64,000 bases of DNA from F1-80-MAGs062 sp046345315 (GTDB lineage Bacteria > Planctomycetota > Planctomycetia > Planctomycetales > Planctomycetaceae), in the NCBI GenBank assembly GCA_046345315.1, contig JBKDKA010000157.1:1-64000 (forward strand), given 5' to 3'. A program made the translations under genes and the position numbers. The notes beneath the pieces were generated by a model, which was not told where the DNA came from, did no database searches, and was given only the letters and a program-made list of their open reading frames with translations. Positions 1-7,882 of the stretch are shown one piece after another; positions within the stretch are counted from its first letter, which is position 1; each line of letters begins with the position of its first letter.

Positions 1-1
1 T

Positions 2-919
2 GGTACAGGCTGCTGCAACAGAGACCCAAGCTGCTGTGCTCCAGCTGCATGTGGTAACGGCTGCTGCAACAGCGACCCAAGCTGCTGTGCTCCAGCTGCA
101 TGTGGTAACGGCTGCTGCAACAGTGACCCAAGCTGCTGTGCTCCAGCTGCATGTGGCACTGGCTGCTGCAACAGTGACCCAAGCTGCTGTGCTCCAGCTG
201 CATGTGGCACTGGCTGCTGCAACAGCGACCCAAGCTGCTGTGCTCCTGCTGCATGTGGCACTGGCTGCTGCAACAGCGACCCAAGCTGCTGTGCTCCAGC
301 AGGTTGTGGCAACGGATGCAGTGACAGCTGCGGCGAATGCTGCAAGGACGACTGCTGCGAAATTGCGAAGCTGATCTACACTTCGATGACTGCCTGCTAT
401 GCGAAGCAGCGACGTGCTGCCATCCACAAGCTTGGCAATCGGTACAACTGCTGCTGCAATCCTGAAATCATGAACGCTTTCGTCTACGCTCTTAATGACT
501 CAGACGAACGAGTTCGCAAGGAAGCTGCTGACGAAATCGGCGACCAGATCCGCAAGAACAAATGCTGCTGCAGCCCATGCGTGGTGTCTGCTCTGACATG
601 TGCTCTGGCTGACTGTGACCGTGGAGTTCGTCGTCAGGCTGAAGAAGCTCTCGAACTGTGTGGTTATGAAGTGGTCGACGGCTGCTGCAACGGATGCTGC
701 GATGGATGTGCAACAGGCTGCTGCTCAACTGGCTGCACCTCACACACCGAAGCGACACCGACAGCTGCCCCGGTTGCTCAGCCACAGGCTGCTCCTGCAG
801 CTGAAGTTGTACCAGCACCGGCTCCTCCAGCAGACCCACAGGCCTTCTTCCCTTCTCGTCTGCAGAAGCAGTCAAAGGGCAAGAGCACTCTGGCTGGCCT
901 GTTCGGAATGGCTCGATAA
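2..919 (+). CDS. Cysteine-rich tandem-repeat protein with HEAT-like repeats (5' end outside window)
   Basis: The frame is open from the first base, so the start lies upstream. The visible N-terminal part is six near-identical 17-residue units of the type GCCNSDPSCCAPAACGT, each with five Cys. A Cys-rich linker follows, then at least two HEAT-like helical repeats (NDSDERVRKEAADEIGDQ and DCDRGVRRQAEEALE) separated by CCCSPC. The C-terminus is Ala/Pro-rich and basic. HEAT repeats are protein-interaction scaffolds; the Cys clusters could bind metal or form disulfides, but that is inference. No catalytic motif is seen. A shorter reading from the ATG at 386 gives only the HEAT part, but the upstream frame is clearly coding in the same register. 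A strong hairpin terminator follows 71 bases after the stop. The function is unknown. Confidence 0.8.
   Translation, partial: GTGCCNRDPSCCAPAACGNGCCNSDPSCCAPAACGNGCCNSDPSCCAPAACGTGCCNSDPSCCAPAACGTGCCNSDPSCCAPAACGTGCCNSDPSCCAPAGCGNGCSDSCGECCKDDCCEIAKLIYTSMTACYAKQRRAAIHKLGNRYNCCCNPEIMNAFVYALNDSDERVRKEAADEIGDQIRKNKCCCSPCVVSALTCALADCDRGVRRQAEEALELCGYEVVDGCCNGCCDGCATGCCSTGCTSHTEATPTAAPVAQPQAAPAAEVVPAPAPPADPQAFFPSRLQKQSKGKSTLAGLFGMAR
8..313 (+). repeat. 51-bp tandem repeat, six copies, coding
   Basis: Units begin at 8, 59, 110, 161, 212 and 263, with exactly 51 bp between starts. Each encodes a 17-residue Cys-rich unit. Copies differ mainly at one codon pair (Gly-Asn or Gly-Thr) and a few synonymous bases. 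A seventh, diverged unit starts near 314. The high nucleotide identity suggests recent expansion or homogenisation. Confidence 0.92.
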
Positions 920-990
920 TCAGGACCTGAGGCGGGACCACACATCACACGCTGATGTAAGGACTGCCTGGCTGTAACTCAGAAACGCTG

Positions 991-1025
991 CGGCTTCCGG
1001 AACAAATGTTCCGGAAGCCGTTTTT
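991..1025 (+). terminator. Rho-independent terminator
   Basis: A perfect inverted repeat, CGGCTTCCGGAAC (991-1003) and its complement (1008-1020), encloses a 4-base loop and is followed at once by TTTTT (1021-1025). It lies 71 bases after the stop of the Cys-rich gene and would end that transcript. Confidence 0.9.
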
Positions 1026-1050
1026 CGTTGATGGACTCAGATTTTGCAGA

Positions 1051-1147
1051 GCGCACTTCAAAACGGCGACAGGCACCGCTGCAGGTACAGATTCTTCAGA
1101 TAAACATCGTGTCTGTCGAGAGTCAGTCCCGGTTTTGAAACCACCTG
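1051..1147 (+). repeat. 97-nt dispersed intergenic element, copy A
   Basis: This stretch aligns without gaps over 97 bases with 29167-29263, 73 of 97 positions identical by eye. The last 20-base block, CAGTCCCGGTTTTGAAACCA (1124-1143), is identical in both. The ends are complementary: TTCAAAAC (1057-1064) pairs with GTTTTGAA (1132-1139). An inner stem can form between 1067-1076 and 1109-1118 with one G-T pair. It sits between the upstream terminator and the sigma factor gene, in a non-coding stretch. It may be a mobile repeat (REP or MITE type) or a structured RNA. Confidence 0.6.
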
Positions 1148-1396
1148 TACCAACTTTGCTGCTTCTTCCGATGGGGACGATTGTCAGCGGTGCCGATTCG
1201 GCATTCGTGCTCCTGATGGTCGAAGTTTTCGACACCTGTCTCCATTCGGTGACCTAAGAATTTTTCAGGGTCCCGCAGAAACACCAGACAAACTCTGGCC
1301 CGTTCAGACACCGGGGCGCCTGTCTTTCTGGAGGCAGCATCTGTCAGCTGCGGGCGTCTGTACAATACACGGCAAGAACTGTGCTGGCTGATTTCT

Positions 1397-2035
1397 ATGT
1401 CTGTGCTCAACTTTTCGGCCACTCCGAACAGATCCTGCCACGCGGATGATTCCGCGGGACCTTCAGCGACGCTGGACGATCTGGCGGCGTGTTTTCAGGC
1501 ATCGCGTGACCGTCTGAAGCGATTGGTGACGCTGCGTCTTGATCGGCGTCTTGCTGCTCGAATTGATCCCTCAGACATCGTTCAGGAAACCTTCATCCGA
1601 GCCAGTGCGGCATTTGAAGACTTCCAGCGATTCGAGAATCCATCGCTTTATCACTGGCTTCGAATGCAGGCTCAGTTTGCGGTCGGAGACTGTCACAGGA
1701 GGCACCTGGCGACACGAAAGCGATCCGCGGCGTCCGAGAAAGTGGTTTCCTCCGATCTCAGTATCAATGCACTTGAAGAGGTTGCACATTCGATGCTGAG
1801 TCCGGGGTCTGCGGTTGCCAATCGAGAACTTGCCGATGAAATTCGAAGTCGAATCTCCGGCATGTCGGATATTGATCGCGAGATTCTCCTTCTGCGTCAT
1901 GTTGAGGAGCTGACAATCACGGAGGCCGCCACAGAACTGGGGATTCCACTGGAAACAGCGAAGAAGCGACATCTCAGAGCCATCAGAAGACTGCAGGAAC
2001 TCTGTCAGGGGCTCATTGAAGGCCAGCTCGGGTAA
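1397..2035 (+). CDS. ECF-family RNA polymerase sigma factor
   Basis: The product has 212 residues. A region-2-like segment (LDRRLAARIDPSDIVQETFIRA, then WLRMQAQFAVGDCHRR) spans about residues 45-105. A region-4-like helix-turn-helix (MSDIDREILLLRHVEELT, then EAATELGIPLETAKKRHLRAI) spans about 155-205. These are the core-binding/-10 and -35 recognition parts of extracytoplasmic function sigma factors. The wording (RLDPSDIVQETFIRA, ETAKKRHLRA) is of the type common in planctomycetes. The next gene, in the same direction, is a membrane Ser/Thr kinase, and kinase-linked ECF factors are known in this phylum, so the kinase may control this factor (inference). A TACAAT -10-like hexamer lies at 1361-1366, with no convincing -35. 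The start ATG has no clear Shine-Dalgarno sequence. Confidence 0.88.
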   Translation: MSVLNFSATPNRSCHADDSAGPSATLDDLAACFQASRDRLKRLVTLRLDRRLAARIDPSDIVQETFIRASAAFEDFQRFENPSLYHWLRMQAQFAVGDCHRRHLATRKRSAASEKVVSSDLSINALEEVAHSMLSPGSAVANRELADEIRSRISGMSDIDREILLLRHVEELTITEAATELGIPLETAKKRHLRAIRRLQELCQGLIEGQLG

Positions 2036-2044
2036 ATCACTCTT

Positions 2045-2107
2045 ATGAACAGTGTCTGCACGGAATCAGAGACGGATCTGTAGCTTTATGAGCTGCTGGA
2101 AGAATTC
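2045..2107 (+). other. In-frame N-terminal extension of the kinase interrupted by TAG
   Basis: An ATG at 2045, nine bases after the sigma factor stop, is in the same frame as the kinase. It reads MNSVCTESETDL, then TAG (2081-2083), then LYELLEEF straight into the kinase ATG at 2108. The block around LYELLEEFMALLRRRQGVSVREFARRYPEYSDRI resembles the usual N-terminus of planctomycete kinases. The stop therefore probably interrupts the original coding sequence; downstream translation would need re-initiation at 2108. A point mutation, a sequencing error or stop read-through are all possible. Confidence 0.5.
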
Positions 2108-4111
2108 ATGGCGCTCCTGCGTCGCCGGCAGGGAGTCTCTGTTCGGGAGTTTGCCAGGCGGTACCCTGAATATTCTGACCGAATTCTCTCGGCGTTTCCC
2201 GCGCTTCTCATGGCTGAGGGGCTGAAGCCTCGCCTTTCTGCGGCTCCCGGAACTTCGGGGATCCTGATCGCTGAGCAACCTCCTGAGCTTCTTGCCGGTT
2301 ACCGCGTCATTCGGCAGATCGGTCAGGGCGGTATGGGGGTTGTCTACGAAGCGGAGCATCCTCACCTGTCCCGCCGAATGGCAATCAAAATTCTTCCGGG
2401 GAAACGGGAGAATACGACTCTCGGGGAGCGATTTCGTCGCGAAGCCGAGTCTGCCTCACGACTCAATCATCCGAATATTGTACCGGTTTATGACTTTGGT
2501 TCTCAGAACGGCGTCCAGTACCTGACGATGCCGCTCGTGAACGGTCGTAGTCTTGATCGAATCCTTGATGAGTATCGTTCCCGAAGGAGTGCTTCGGCAG
2601 GAGGATCGACGGTTGCCGGGCAGCAGACCGATGCTCCGGGGCTGCCTCGGAATGACTCAGTTCCGATGACACATCTGCCATTCGATAACCTGATTGGCCC
2701 GGATGCTGATTTCAGGCGTCTTGCGACTCTGGGAGCTGAGGCTGCCTCTGAACTGGCGCACGCTCATGCAAACGGTACCATCCATCGTGACATTAAACCC
2801 GGAAATCTCATTCTGGATGATGACGGCAAGATCTGGATTACGGACTTCGGACTTGCGAAGGTCCGGAATGATTCCGCAGATCTTAGCAGAACCGGCGACG
2901 TGATCGGAACACCGCGTTTCATGGCACCTGAACAGCTTCGGGGGCTTTGTGATGAACGGTCCGATATCTACTCACTCGGTGTGACTCTGTACGAAATGGC
3001 ATCCGGGCAGCGAGCATGGGAGCTGCTCACATCGGCACAGTTGATGAAAGTTCGTGCGACCTCTGAGCTTCCGGAGCTCTCGGAACGGGCACCATTTGTT
3101 CCGCAGCCACTTGCCGACATCATCATGAAAGCGTGCTCCTTTCGTCAGGAAGATCGCTACCAGTCAGCGCAGGAACTTCAGACCGTTCTGAATCGATTTG
3201 CTCACGGACAGAAAACAGGAGATCGAAGACGCCGTCCTCGCCACAGCTCGTCGTTCCTGGACCGCCGATGGGTGCTGCTGTCCTGTTTCGGCGGTCTGCC
3301 GGCAGTGATTCTGATGGTCCTGTTTTTCTTTCGAGTCGGGCCTTTTGGTGCGGTGTCGTCACCTACACCTGAATCGCTCGTATCTATGGTTCAGGATGAA
3401 TCGAATCGCGAGAAAATCGTGGAGGAACTTCCCGATATCATCGTAGCCGCGATTACGTCAAAGGATGAAAACGTCCGGCGAGAAGCTGCGGACCTCACGT
3501 TGACCGTCCTCGACGAGGCCTTCAAAAAATCGGAAATGAAGCCCGATGCTCGTAAGGCTGCACTTTCAGAGATGAAGAGTATCACTGATGAATACAAAAA
3601 GAGTGGCTTTGTTTACGACAAGATGAATCATCCACTCACGAACGCCATACGAAATCTGAAGCTGGCAGATCAGATTGCAGCACTCCGCATTACTGCTGAG
3701 GAGAAGCTGACTGCTCAGGGAAAGATCGCGTTCATTGGCGAGGCGCTCCGAGGGAAGTTTGTCACCGACCAGCAGGCGAAGACACTGCTTGCGATCCTTC
3801 CATCGAAGGCTCAGAGCGGACCATGTAACGAGACACTGAGCGAAGCAGCGATGCTGCGTTTCGTGAGGACGCTGGATTCCGTATATGAGACTGCTCGCAG
3901 ACGTTTTGAAGCAGAACAGCAGAAACAGATGTCTGAGATCAGCACCAACGGTTCTTCAACCGGTGTCGCGTCGCCTGCGGAGTCCGGAACGGAATTTCAG
4001 ATCCCGAAGGGTGTCAAGATTCCCCGAGATCTCAAGATACCTGACGGAATCAAGGTTCCGGCAGGGCTGAAGATTCCGGACTCATTGCGCCGGAGCCCGC
4101 AGAAGCCTTGA
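2108..4111 (+). CDS. Membrane Ser/Thr protein kinase (Pkn-type)
   Basis: The product has 667 residues. The kinase domain spans about residues 65-365: a glycine loop (IGQGGMGVVYEAEH), the lysine in AIKIL, HRDIKPGNLIL, DFGLA and GTPRFMAPEQL. All catalytic motifs are intact. A 45-residue insert rich in Ser/Gly/Arg sits before the second half of the N-lobe-C-lobe junction. A single transmembrane helix (LLSCFGGLPAVILMVLFFF) lies near residue 405, giving a cytoplasmic kinase and an outer C-terminal part. That part has a HEAT-like stretch (SKDENVRREAADLTLTVL) and ends in five hexapeptide repeats of the form IPxGxK. The ATG at 2108 is the first start after an in-frame TAG at 2081, so the annotated N-terminus may be short. 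The gene follows the ECF sigma factor and may act on it. Confidence 0.9.
   Translation: MALLRRRQGVSVREFARRYPEYSDRILSAFPALLMAEGLKPRLSAAPGTSGILIAEQPPELLAGYRVIRQIGQGGMGVVYEAEHPHLSRRMAIKILPGKRENTTLGERFRREAESASRLNHPNIVPVYDFGSQNGVQYLTMPLVNGRSLDRILDEYRSRRSASAGGSTVAGQQTDAPGLPRNDSVPMTHLPFDNLIGPDADFRRLATLGAEAASELAHAHANGTIHRDIKPGNLILDDDGKIWITDFGLAKVRNDSADLSRTGDVIGTPRFMAPEQLRGLCDERSDIYSLGVTLYEMASGQRAWELLTSAQLMKVRATSELPELSERAPFVPQPLADIIMKACSFRQEDRYQSAQELQTVLNRFAHGQKTGDRRRRPRHSSSFLDRRWVLLSCFGGLPAVILMVLFFFRVGPFGAVSSPTPESLVSMVQDESNREKIVEELPDIIVAAITSKDENVRREAADLTLTVLDEAFKKSEMKPDARKAALSEMKSITDEYKKSGFVYDKMNHPLTNAIRNLKLADQIAALRITAEEKLTAQGKIAFIGEALRGKFVTDQQAKTLLAILPSKAQSGPCNETLSEAAMLRFVRTLDSVYETARRRFEAEQQKQMSEISTNGSSTGVASPAESGTEFQIPKGVKIPRDLKIPDGIKVPAGLKIPDSLRRSPQKP
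4001..4090 (+). repeat. Five 18-bp units encoding IPxGxK hexapeptides
   Basis: The kinase C-terminus reads IPKGVK, IPRDLK, IPDGIK, VPAGLK and IPDSLR without gaps, starting at 4001, 4019, 4037, 4055 and 4073. The protein period is exact while the bases have diverged, so this is an old repeat kept at protein level. Its basic, proline-spaced character suggests an envelope or cell-wall contact, which is inference. Confidence 0.8.
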
Positions 4112-4168
4112 GAGCATCCATGTCAGATTCAGAACCTGCCTCCGTTCGATGATAACAGCCTGGCCGGT

Positions 4169-5125
4169 TTACTGCGGAATCCCGTCGTTGATGGTTTTTC
4201 CGAGATCCAGGCGGACGGGTTTGCCGTCCAGTTCCAGCAGAACATAATCCGATTCCACTTTCAGCATCCGACCATTGAGTTCAAGCGGTGACAGATTGTC
4301 GTTGGCCACGATTGACTGCTCGTTTCGAGTCCTCGAATCGATGAACCAGGCATAGCGCCCCGATCCTCTGCTCACGGATGCCACGAAGCGAATGAACTGC
4401 CTTGGATCCGGAGCAATGACCGGAGGTTCTTCCTTCTTGACTGGTTTTGTTTCCTCCCGTCGCTTCTCAGGCTTTCTGACGACGACGGCAGCCGGCGGCT
4501 TTCGGATCTGAAACGGATCCTTCTCCCGCATCAGCTCTGAAAGCGACTCGTCTGACCTGACCGCAGCCGGCTCCGGAAGGCTGGTAACGTCAGTTGCTGA
4601 TCTCATGGCCAGGGCTTCGATGCTGATGGCTGCACGCAGAGTCGTGTCATCCGGCTGCCCCGAGGTCAGGTTCAGACTCGTCATACGATGCAGAATCGGG
4701 GTTGCATGAAACTGATCGATAAAAGAGGCGATCTGCAGAGAGGTTGCAGAGCATTCGACGAGAAAAGGAATGCGATATCCGGCGTTTTCTTCTTCAATAG
4801 CGGGTGCAGGTGTGACGACCGCTCCCGAAATCGAACTCTTCTGCAGCTGCCGGATGAGCCATTCCTGATAGGTGGCGGTTGCATTGCCCTGATCTGACGG
4901 CAGATTGCTGTCTGCAAGGGTTCTGAGCTGCCGGACAGCGTGCTCAACGGTCGCTGCCTGAGCCGTTAACTCGGCCTGAGATCTGCTGGCAGCGCTGATG
5001 GAGGTCTGTGTTTCATTGATGGACTGCAGGAATGTCTGCTCGAAGGTGCCCCAGAAAACCGGAATCAGCACGGTGGCAATCAGAGCCAGCAGCAGCACTC
5101 GTTCTCGTTTCGACCCCGGCTTCAT
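4169..5125 (-). CDS. GspM/PilO-like pseudopilus assembly protein with C-terminal GspC/PilP-like part
   Basis: The product has 318 residues. One transmembrane helix (RVLLLALIATVLIPVFWGTF) lies at residues 8-28, followed by a coiled-coil-like stretch, then a ferredoxin-like periplasmic domain to about residue 175, as in PilO/GspM. A Pro/Lys/Glu-rich linker follows (about 195-235). The end (FVASVSRGSGRYAWFIDS...VRLDLGKTI) resembles the HR/PilP domain of GspC or PilP, which contacts the secretin. A fusion of the two roles would be economical, since no separate gspC or pilP is seen here. The ATG overlaps the stop of the PilN-like gene by four bases (ATGA), which indicates translational coupling. 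Assignment is by fold pattern and position; sequence conservation in these families is low. Confidence 0.65.
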   Translation of the reverse strand: MKPGSKRERVLLLALIATVLIPVFWGTFEQTFLQSINETQTSISAASRSQAELTAQAATVEHAVRQLRTLADSNLPSDQGNATATYQEWLIRQLQKSSISGAVVTPAPAIEEENAGYRIPFLVECSATSLQIASFIDQFHATPILHRMTSLNLTSGQPDDTTLRAAISIEALAMRSATDVTSLPEPAAVRSDESLSELMREKDPFQIRKPPAAVVVRKPEKRREETKPVKKEEPPVIAPDPRQFIRFVASVSRGSGRYAWFIDSRTRNEQSIVANDNLSPLELNGRMLKVESDYVLLELDGKPVRLDLGKTINDGIPQ

Positions 5126-6639
5126 GGTTGATCTTCCTTCCCGCCAGACGGGACACGCAGCATCGCTTCGAGCCGAAACTGAACCGGCAGTACGCTGCCT
5201 TCCGGTGCCGGTTCGATTCCATGAGGACGGACTTCGTAAAGATCCGTTCGGTCCAGAAGCGCGCGAGTGACTCGGATCGCATCTTCAGGGCTTTTCGCAA
5301 GTCCGTCGATTCGGAAGACGGTGCTGTCGGAGTCGACCTGGTTGTCCAGCTGCAGCCGAGTCAGAATCACGTTTTCCCCGGAGGAAATTGCTGCACCGAG
5401 ATTTCGGATTTCGCGAGCGACATTTACGCTGTTCTGAGACCAGTTGGCGACATAGGTCCATTCCTGAACGTTGCTCTGTCCGCGGTCCACAAACTGTGTC
5501 AGTTGCTCGTTGGTTTTCGTAAGGTTCTGCAGAGAATCCTGAAGCGAGATCCTGTGAAACTGAATGGCTGCAATCGCCACCAGAAGACCACAGGCAACCA
5601 TCACGGCCACTTTAGCCACCTGCCGTCTGCGTCGAGATCGGAGAACCTCTGAGGTTCCGGGAGTCAGCAGGTTAATGACTCGGGATGTTCTGATGGCTCT
5701 CAGAATTGCGAGTGCTCGCGGAGTCTGATCATCTCGACAGAGTACCTCCGTTTCGATCCCCGCATTCCGCAGTGACTGTTCTGCCTCATCTGCTGCACTG
5801 CCGAGGATGCTGATTTTCGACGCGACGGTTCTGTTTCTGAAGAAGTCTGGTAAACCGGCGACCATTCTGAGTCGAGAGGCAAGGAACTGTTCGGCAAATT
5901 GATTCGCCTGAGACAGCTCAGTTGCGCCTTTCCGGTCGCTCTCTGCAGACTGCGATTCCGATTCTGCGGCGGAAACCGAACTGCCTGAAAGACCTGTGGA
6001 AACAGAAACAGGAACATCACCATGGCACAGGAGCAGTTCTCGCTTGCATCGATTGACGTGGAGAATCAGATGCAGCTCTGATGGCTGCTGAGATCCTTCC
6101 ACTGTCAGTGCCGGGATGCAGAGATCTCCACATGTCAGAATCGGGACTTCCCATCCGGCGATCTCGGCAGCTTTTCCGATGGAATCCGTGACGGATTGCG
6201 GAACAGAGACAAACATCACCTGACTGATGTCTGAACCTGCAGGAAGCTGATGCCGAATGATATCCCATCGCAGGGAATGTCCTGCTGCCTGTGCTCTCGA
6301 TTCGGCCTGAAGTTCTGCAGCAGCGCGCAGTTCCTGTTCGGGCAGAGCTGGGAACTCGGAAAATCGAACTGCAACGTCCCTTCGAGGAACGGAAACAACA
6401 ACAACATTGGTCGGAAAGCATGCCTCCGTCGTGATCTGCTTCAGTAAGTTTCCGGCAGCGACCGGATTCTCAAACGGGTTCAGATCTGCGGGCCAGGAAT
6501 GGAACGCTGATCTCAGTACCTTCTGGTCTGTTCCCGAAACCAGGGAGATCACAATGCCGGATGAGACCCAGTCTGCAACGAGAAACTCGGCATTCTGAAG
6601 TCTCTGAAGTGCATGTCGTTCCCGAAGCCATCGAATCAT
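5122..6639 (-). CDS. PilN/GspL-like inner-membrane assembly platform protein
   Basis: The product has 505 residues. The N-terminal 340 residues look like the actin-like (PilM/GspL cytoplasmic) domain: ADWVSSGIVISLV, FPTNVVVVSVPRRDVAVRF and the VMFVSVPQSVTDSI region. A transmembrane helix (VAKVAVMVACGLLVAIAAIQ) near residue 350 is followed by a coiled coil and a PilN-type periplasmic domain (WSQNSVNVAREIRNLGAAI, ILTRLQLDN). This combined layout matches GspL of type II secretion, which links the ATPase to the pseudopilus. It overlaps both neighbours by four bases (ATGA), upstream gspH-like and downstream GspM-like. No obvious defect is seen. Confidence 0.75.
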   Translation of the reverse strand: MIRWLRERHALQRLQNAEFLVADWVSSGIVISLVSGTDQKVLRSAFHSWPADLNPFENPVAAGNLLKQITTEACFPTNVVVVSVPRRDVAVRFSEFPALPEQELRAAAELQAESRAQAAGHSLRWDIIRHQLPAGSDISQVMFVSVPQSVTDSIGKAAEIAGWEVPILTCGDLCIPALTVEGSQQPSELHLILHVNRCKRELLLCHGDVPVSVSTGLSGSSVSAAESESQSAESDRKGATELSQANQFAEQFLASRLRMVAGLPDFFRNRTVASKISILGSAADEAEQSLRNAGIETEVLCRDDQTPRALAILRAIRTSRVINLLTPGTSEVLRSRRRRQVAKVAVMVACGLLVAIAAIQFHRISLQDSLQNLTKTNEQLTQFVDRGQSNVQEWTYVANWSQNSVNVAREIRNLGAAISSGENVILTRLQLDNQVDSDSTVFRIDGLAKSPEDAIRVTRALLDRTDLYEVRPHGIEPAPEGSVLPVQFRLEAMLRVPSGGKEDQP

Positions 6640-7349
6640 GACCGAACTCCTTCGTGACTGGCAACAAACGCGTCAGTGTTTTTCTGAACGACTGATCTGA
6701 AATGACCGCAAATAGGTTGCTGCAGCTGGCAGATAACTGACGCACAGATGCCCCACGAAGAGTCCTTCGATGCCACAGCCGTCAGGAGGGTGGTGTTTCC
6801 TGTCAGGCGATCAACAGAGATCAGTCGGGACTGTCCGGAATCAGAGAAGAGTCGAATCGTCACCGGGACAACGGTTCCTTCAGGATGAACCTGAATCTGA
6901 ATCGGCACCGATTGCCCCGGATGCGTTGTTGCTGAATCGTTTCCGATCAGCTGACAGGAGATCCCGGCTGGCCACTGGAATCGAGAGTCGGAGATGACTG
7001 CATTGCCGAGTTTCTCGGGACGAACAGATGTCTGAAGTGGTGAACGCGCTGTTGTTGCAGCGGAATGTGCTGCCGCCGGTGTTCGCTCTCCCGGCATCCC
7101 TCCGTGGGGCAGCGTGAGATACCAGATCTGCCCGGAACTGGCCGCTGCAAAGCGAGTTTCCTGGATCTGCCACTGCAGCAGAGAGACTGACTGTTCGAGG
7201 GGAAATCGTTTTTGCCAGGTCAGGATAGCAGGCAGAGCGCACGCGGTTGTCGCAGTCAGAATGACGAGCGCAAGCAGCAGTTCCGTCAGCGTGAATCCCG
7301 CTGCCTGCGGCATCGACGAGTATCGACTCCCGGTTTCAGTTGTTTTCAT
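6636..7349 (-). CDS. GspH-like minor pseudopilin
   Basis: The product has 237 residues. A type IV prepilin cleavage site, AAGFTLTELLLALVIL, lies at residues 16-31, with the conserved Glu five residues after the cut. The rest is a predicted periplasmic beta-rich domain (QETRFAAASSGQIWYLTL, VPIQIQVHPEGTVVPVTIRLF) of the kind found in GspH/FimT. It lies between gspG (52 bases upstream) and the PilN-like gene (4-base overlap), as expected in a T2SS pseudopilin operon. The H assignment rests on this order and the domain pattern; another minor pseudopilin type cannot be excluded. Confidence 0.7.
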   Translation of the reverse strand: MKTTETGSRYSSMPQAAGFTLTELLLALVILTATTACALPAILTWQKRFPLEQSVSLLQWQIQETRFAAASSGQIWYLTLPHGGMPGERTPAAAHSAATTARSPLQTSVRPEKLGNAVISDSRFQWPAGISCQLIGNDSATTHPGQSVPIQIQVHPEGTVVPVTIRLFSDSGQSRLISVDRLTGNTTLLTAVASKDSSWGICASVICQLQQPICGHFRSVVQKNTDAFVASHEGVRS

Positions 7350-7400
7350 AACGTCATCTCTGAGCGTTGCATAACCCTGATCTTTTCGTGATCCGAAAGC

Positions 7401-7850
7401 TCACTGTTCCCAGTTTCCGATGTCGTCAGCTGTTCCATGCTGATGGTCGGGACCCGGAGAGGAGATGTCGAAGCTCTCCGGATTCCGTTTGCCCGGAAAG
7501 GTGTAGACAAATGGCTGTCCCCAGGCGTCACGTGGTTCCTGCTCGAGATAAGGTCCCTTCCATGCTTTGTCAGCTCGGGCGGGTTTCTTCAGCAGGACTG
7601 TCAGACCGTCAGCCGTCGATGGAAAATCGCCTGCGTGGTCAAGCGAATAAAGTTTCAGAGCCTGAGCGAGTCCGCTGAGGCTGACTCGTGTTGCGTCGAT
7701 GCTGGCATATTTCTGTCGTCCAAGGACCTTGGGAACGACCATGGCCATAATGACCCCGAGGATACCGAGAACAAGAAGGACTTCCATGAGTGTGAATCCG
7801 GAAGTTCTGTGAGTACGACGTGGCTTTGCGGCAGTGGATGCTGATTTCAT
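7401..7850 (-). CDS. gspG: GspG major pseudopilin of type II secretion
   Basis: The product has 149 residues from the ATG at 7850. This start has GGAAG eight bases upstream; an ATG at 7865 would add five residues but lacks a Shine-Dalgarno sequence. The prepilin site SGFTLMEVLLVLGILGVIMA is complete, with Glu at +5 after the cut. The C-terminal calcium-loop region typical of GspG is present: DAWGQPFVYTFPG, then FDISSPGPD and ADDIGNW. GspG forms the shaft of the pseudopilus that pushes substrates through the outer membrane. Length fits the family (about 140-150). It is the best-conserved gene of this arm and anchors the identification of the whole locus. Confidence 0.92.
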   Translation of the reverse strand: MKSASTAAKPRRTHRTSGFTLMEVLLVLGILGVIMAMVVPKVLGRQKYASIDATRVSLSGLAQALKLYSLDHAGDFPSTADGLTVLLKKPARADKAWKGPYLEQEPRDAWGQPFVYTFPGKRNPESFDISSPGPDHQHGTADDIGNWEQ

Positions 7851-7882
7851 AAGTGTGTCTTCCATTCAGAAATGTTGTTCAG

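Noticed and set aside
8..313. Possible CRISPR array because of the regular 51-bp period
   Set aside because: There are no distinct spacers; every unit is nearly the same over its full length and is in a coding frame.
36..374. 112-codon frame rich in Gln/Ala/Leu/Val within the 51-bp repeats
   Set aside because: It is a shifted reading of the Cys-rich repeat. The frame from base 2 continues into the HEAT part and ends at 919, so it is the real one.
1006..1422. Short frames on both strands between the terminator and the sigma factor gene
   Set aside because: No ribosome sites and no protein-like composition; the 97-nt element explains part of the stretch.
5032..5652. 206-codon + strand frame
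   Set aside because: It is antisense to the GspM-like and PilN-like genes, which are in a coupled operon; it shows no family pattern.
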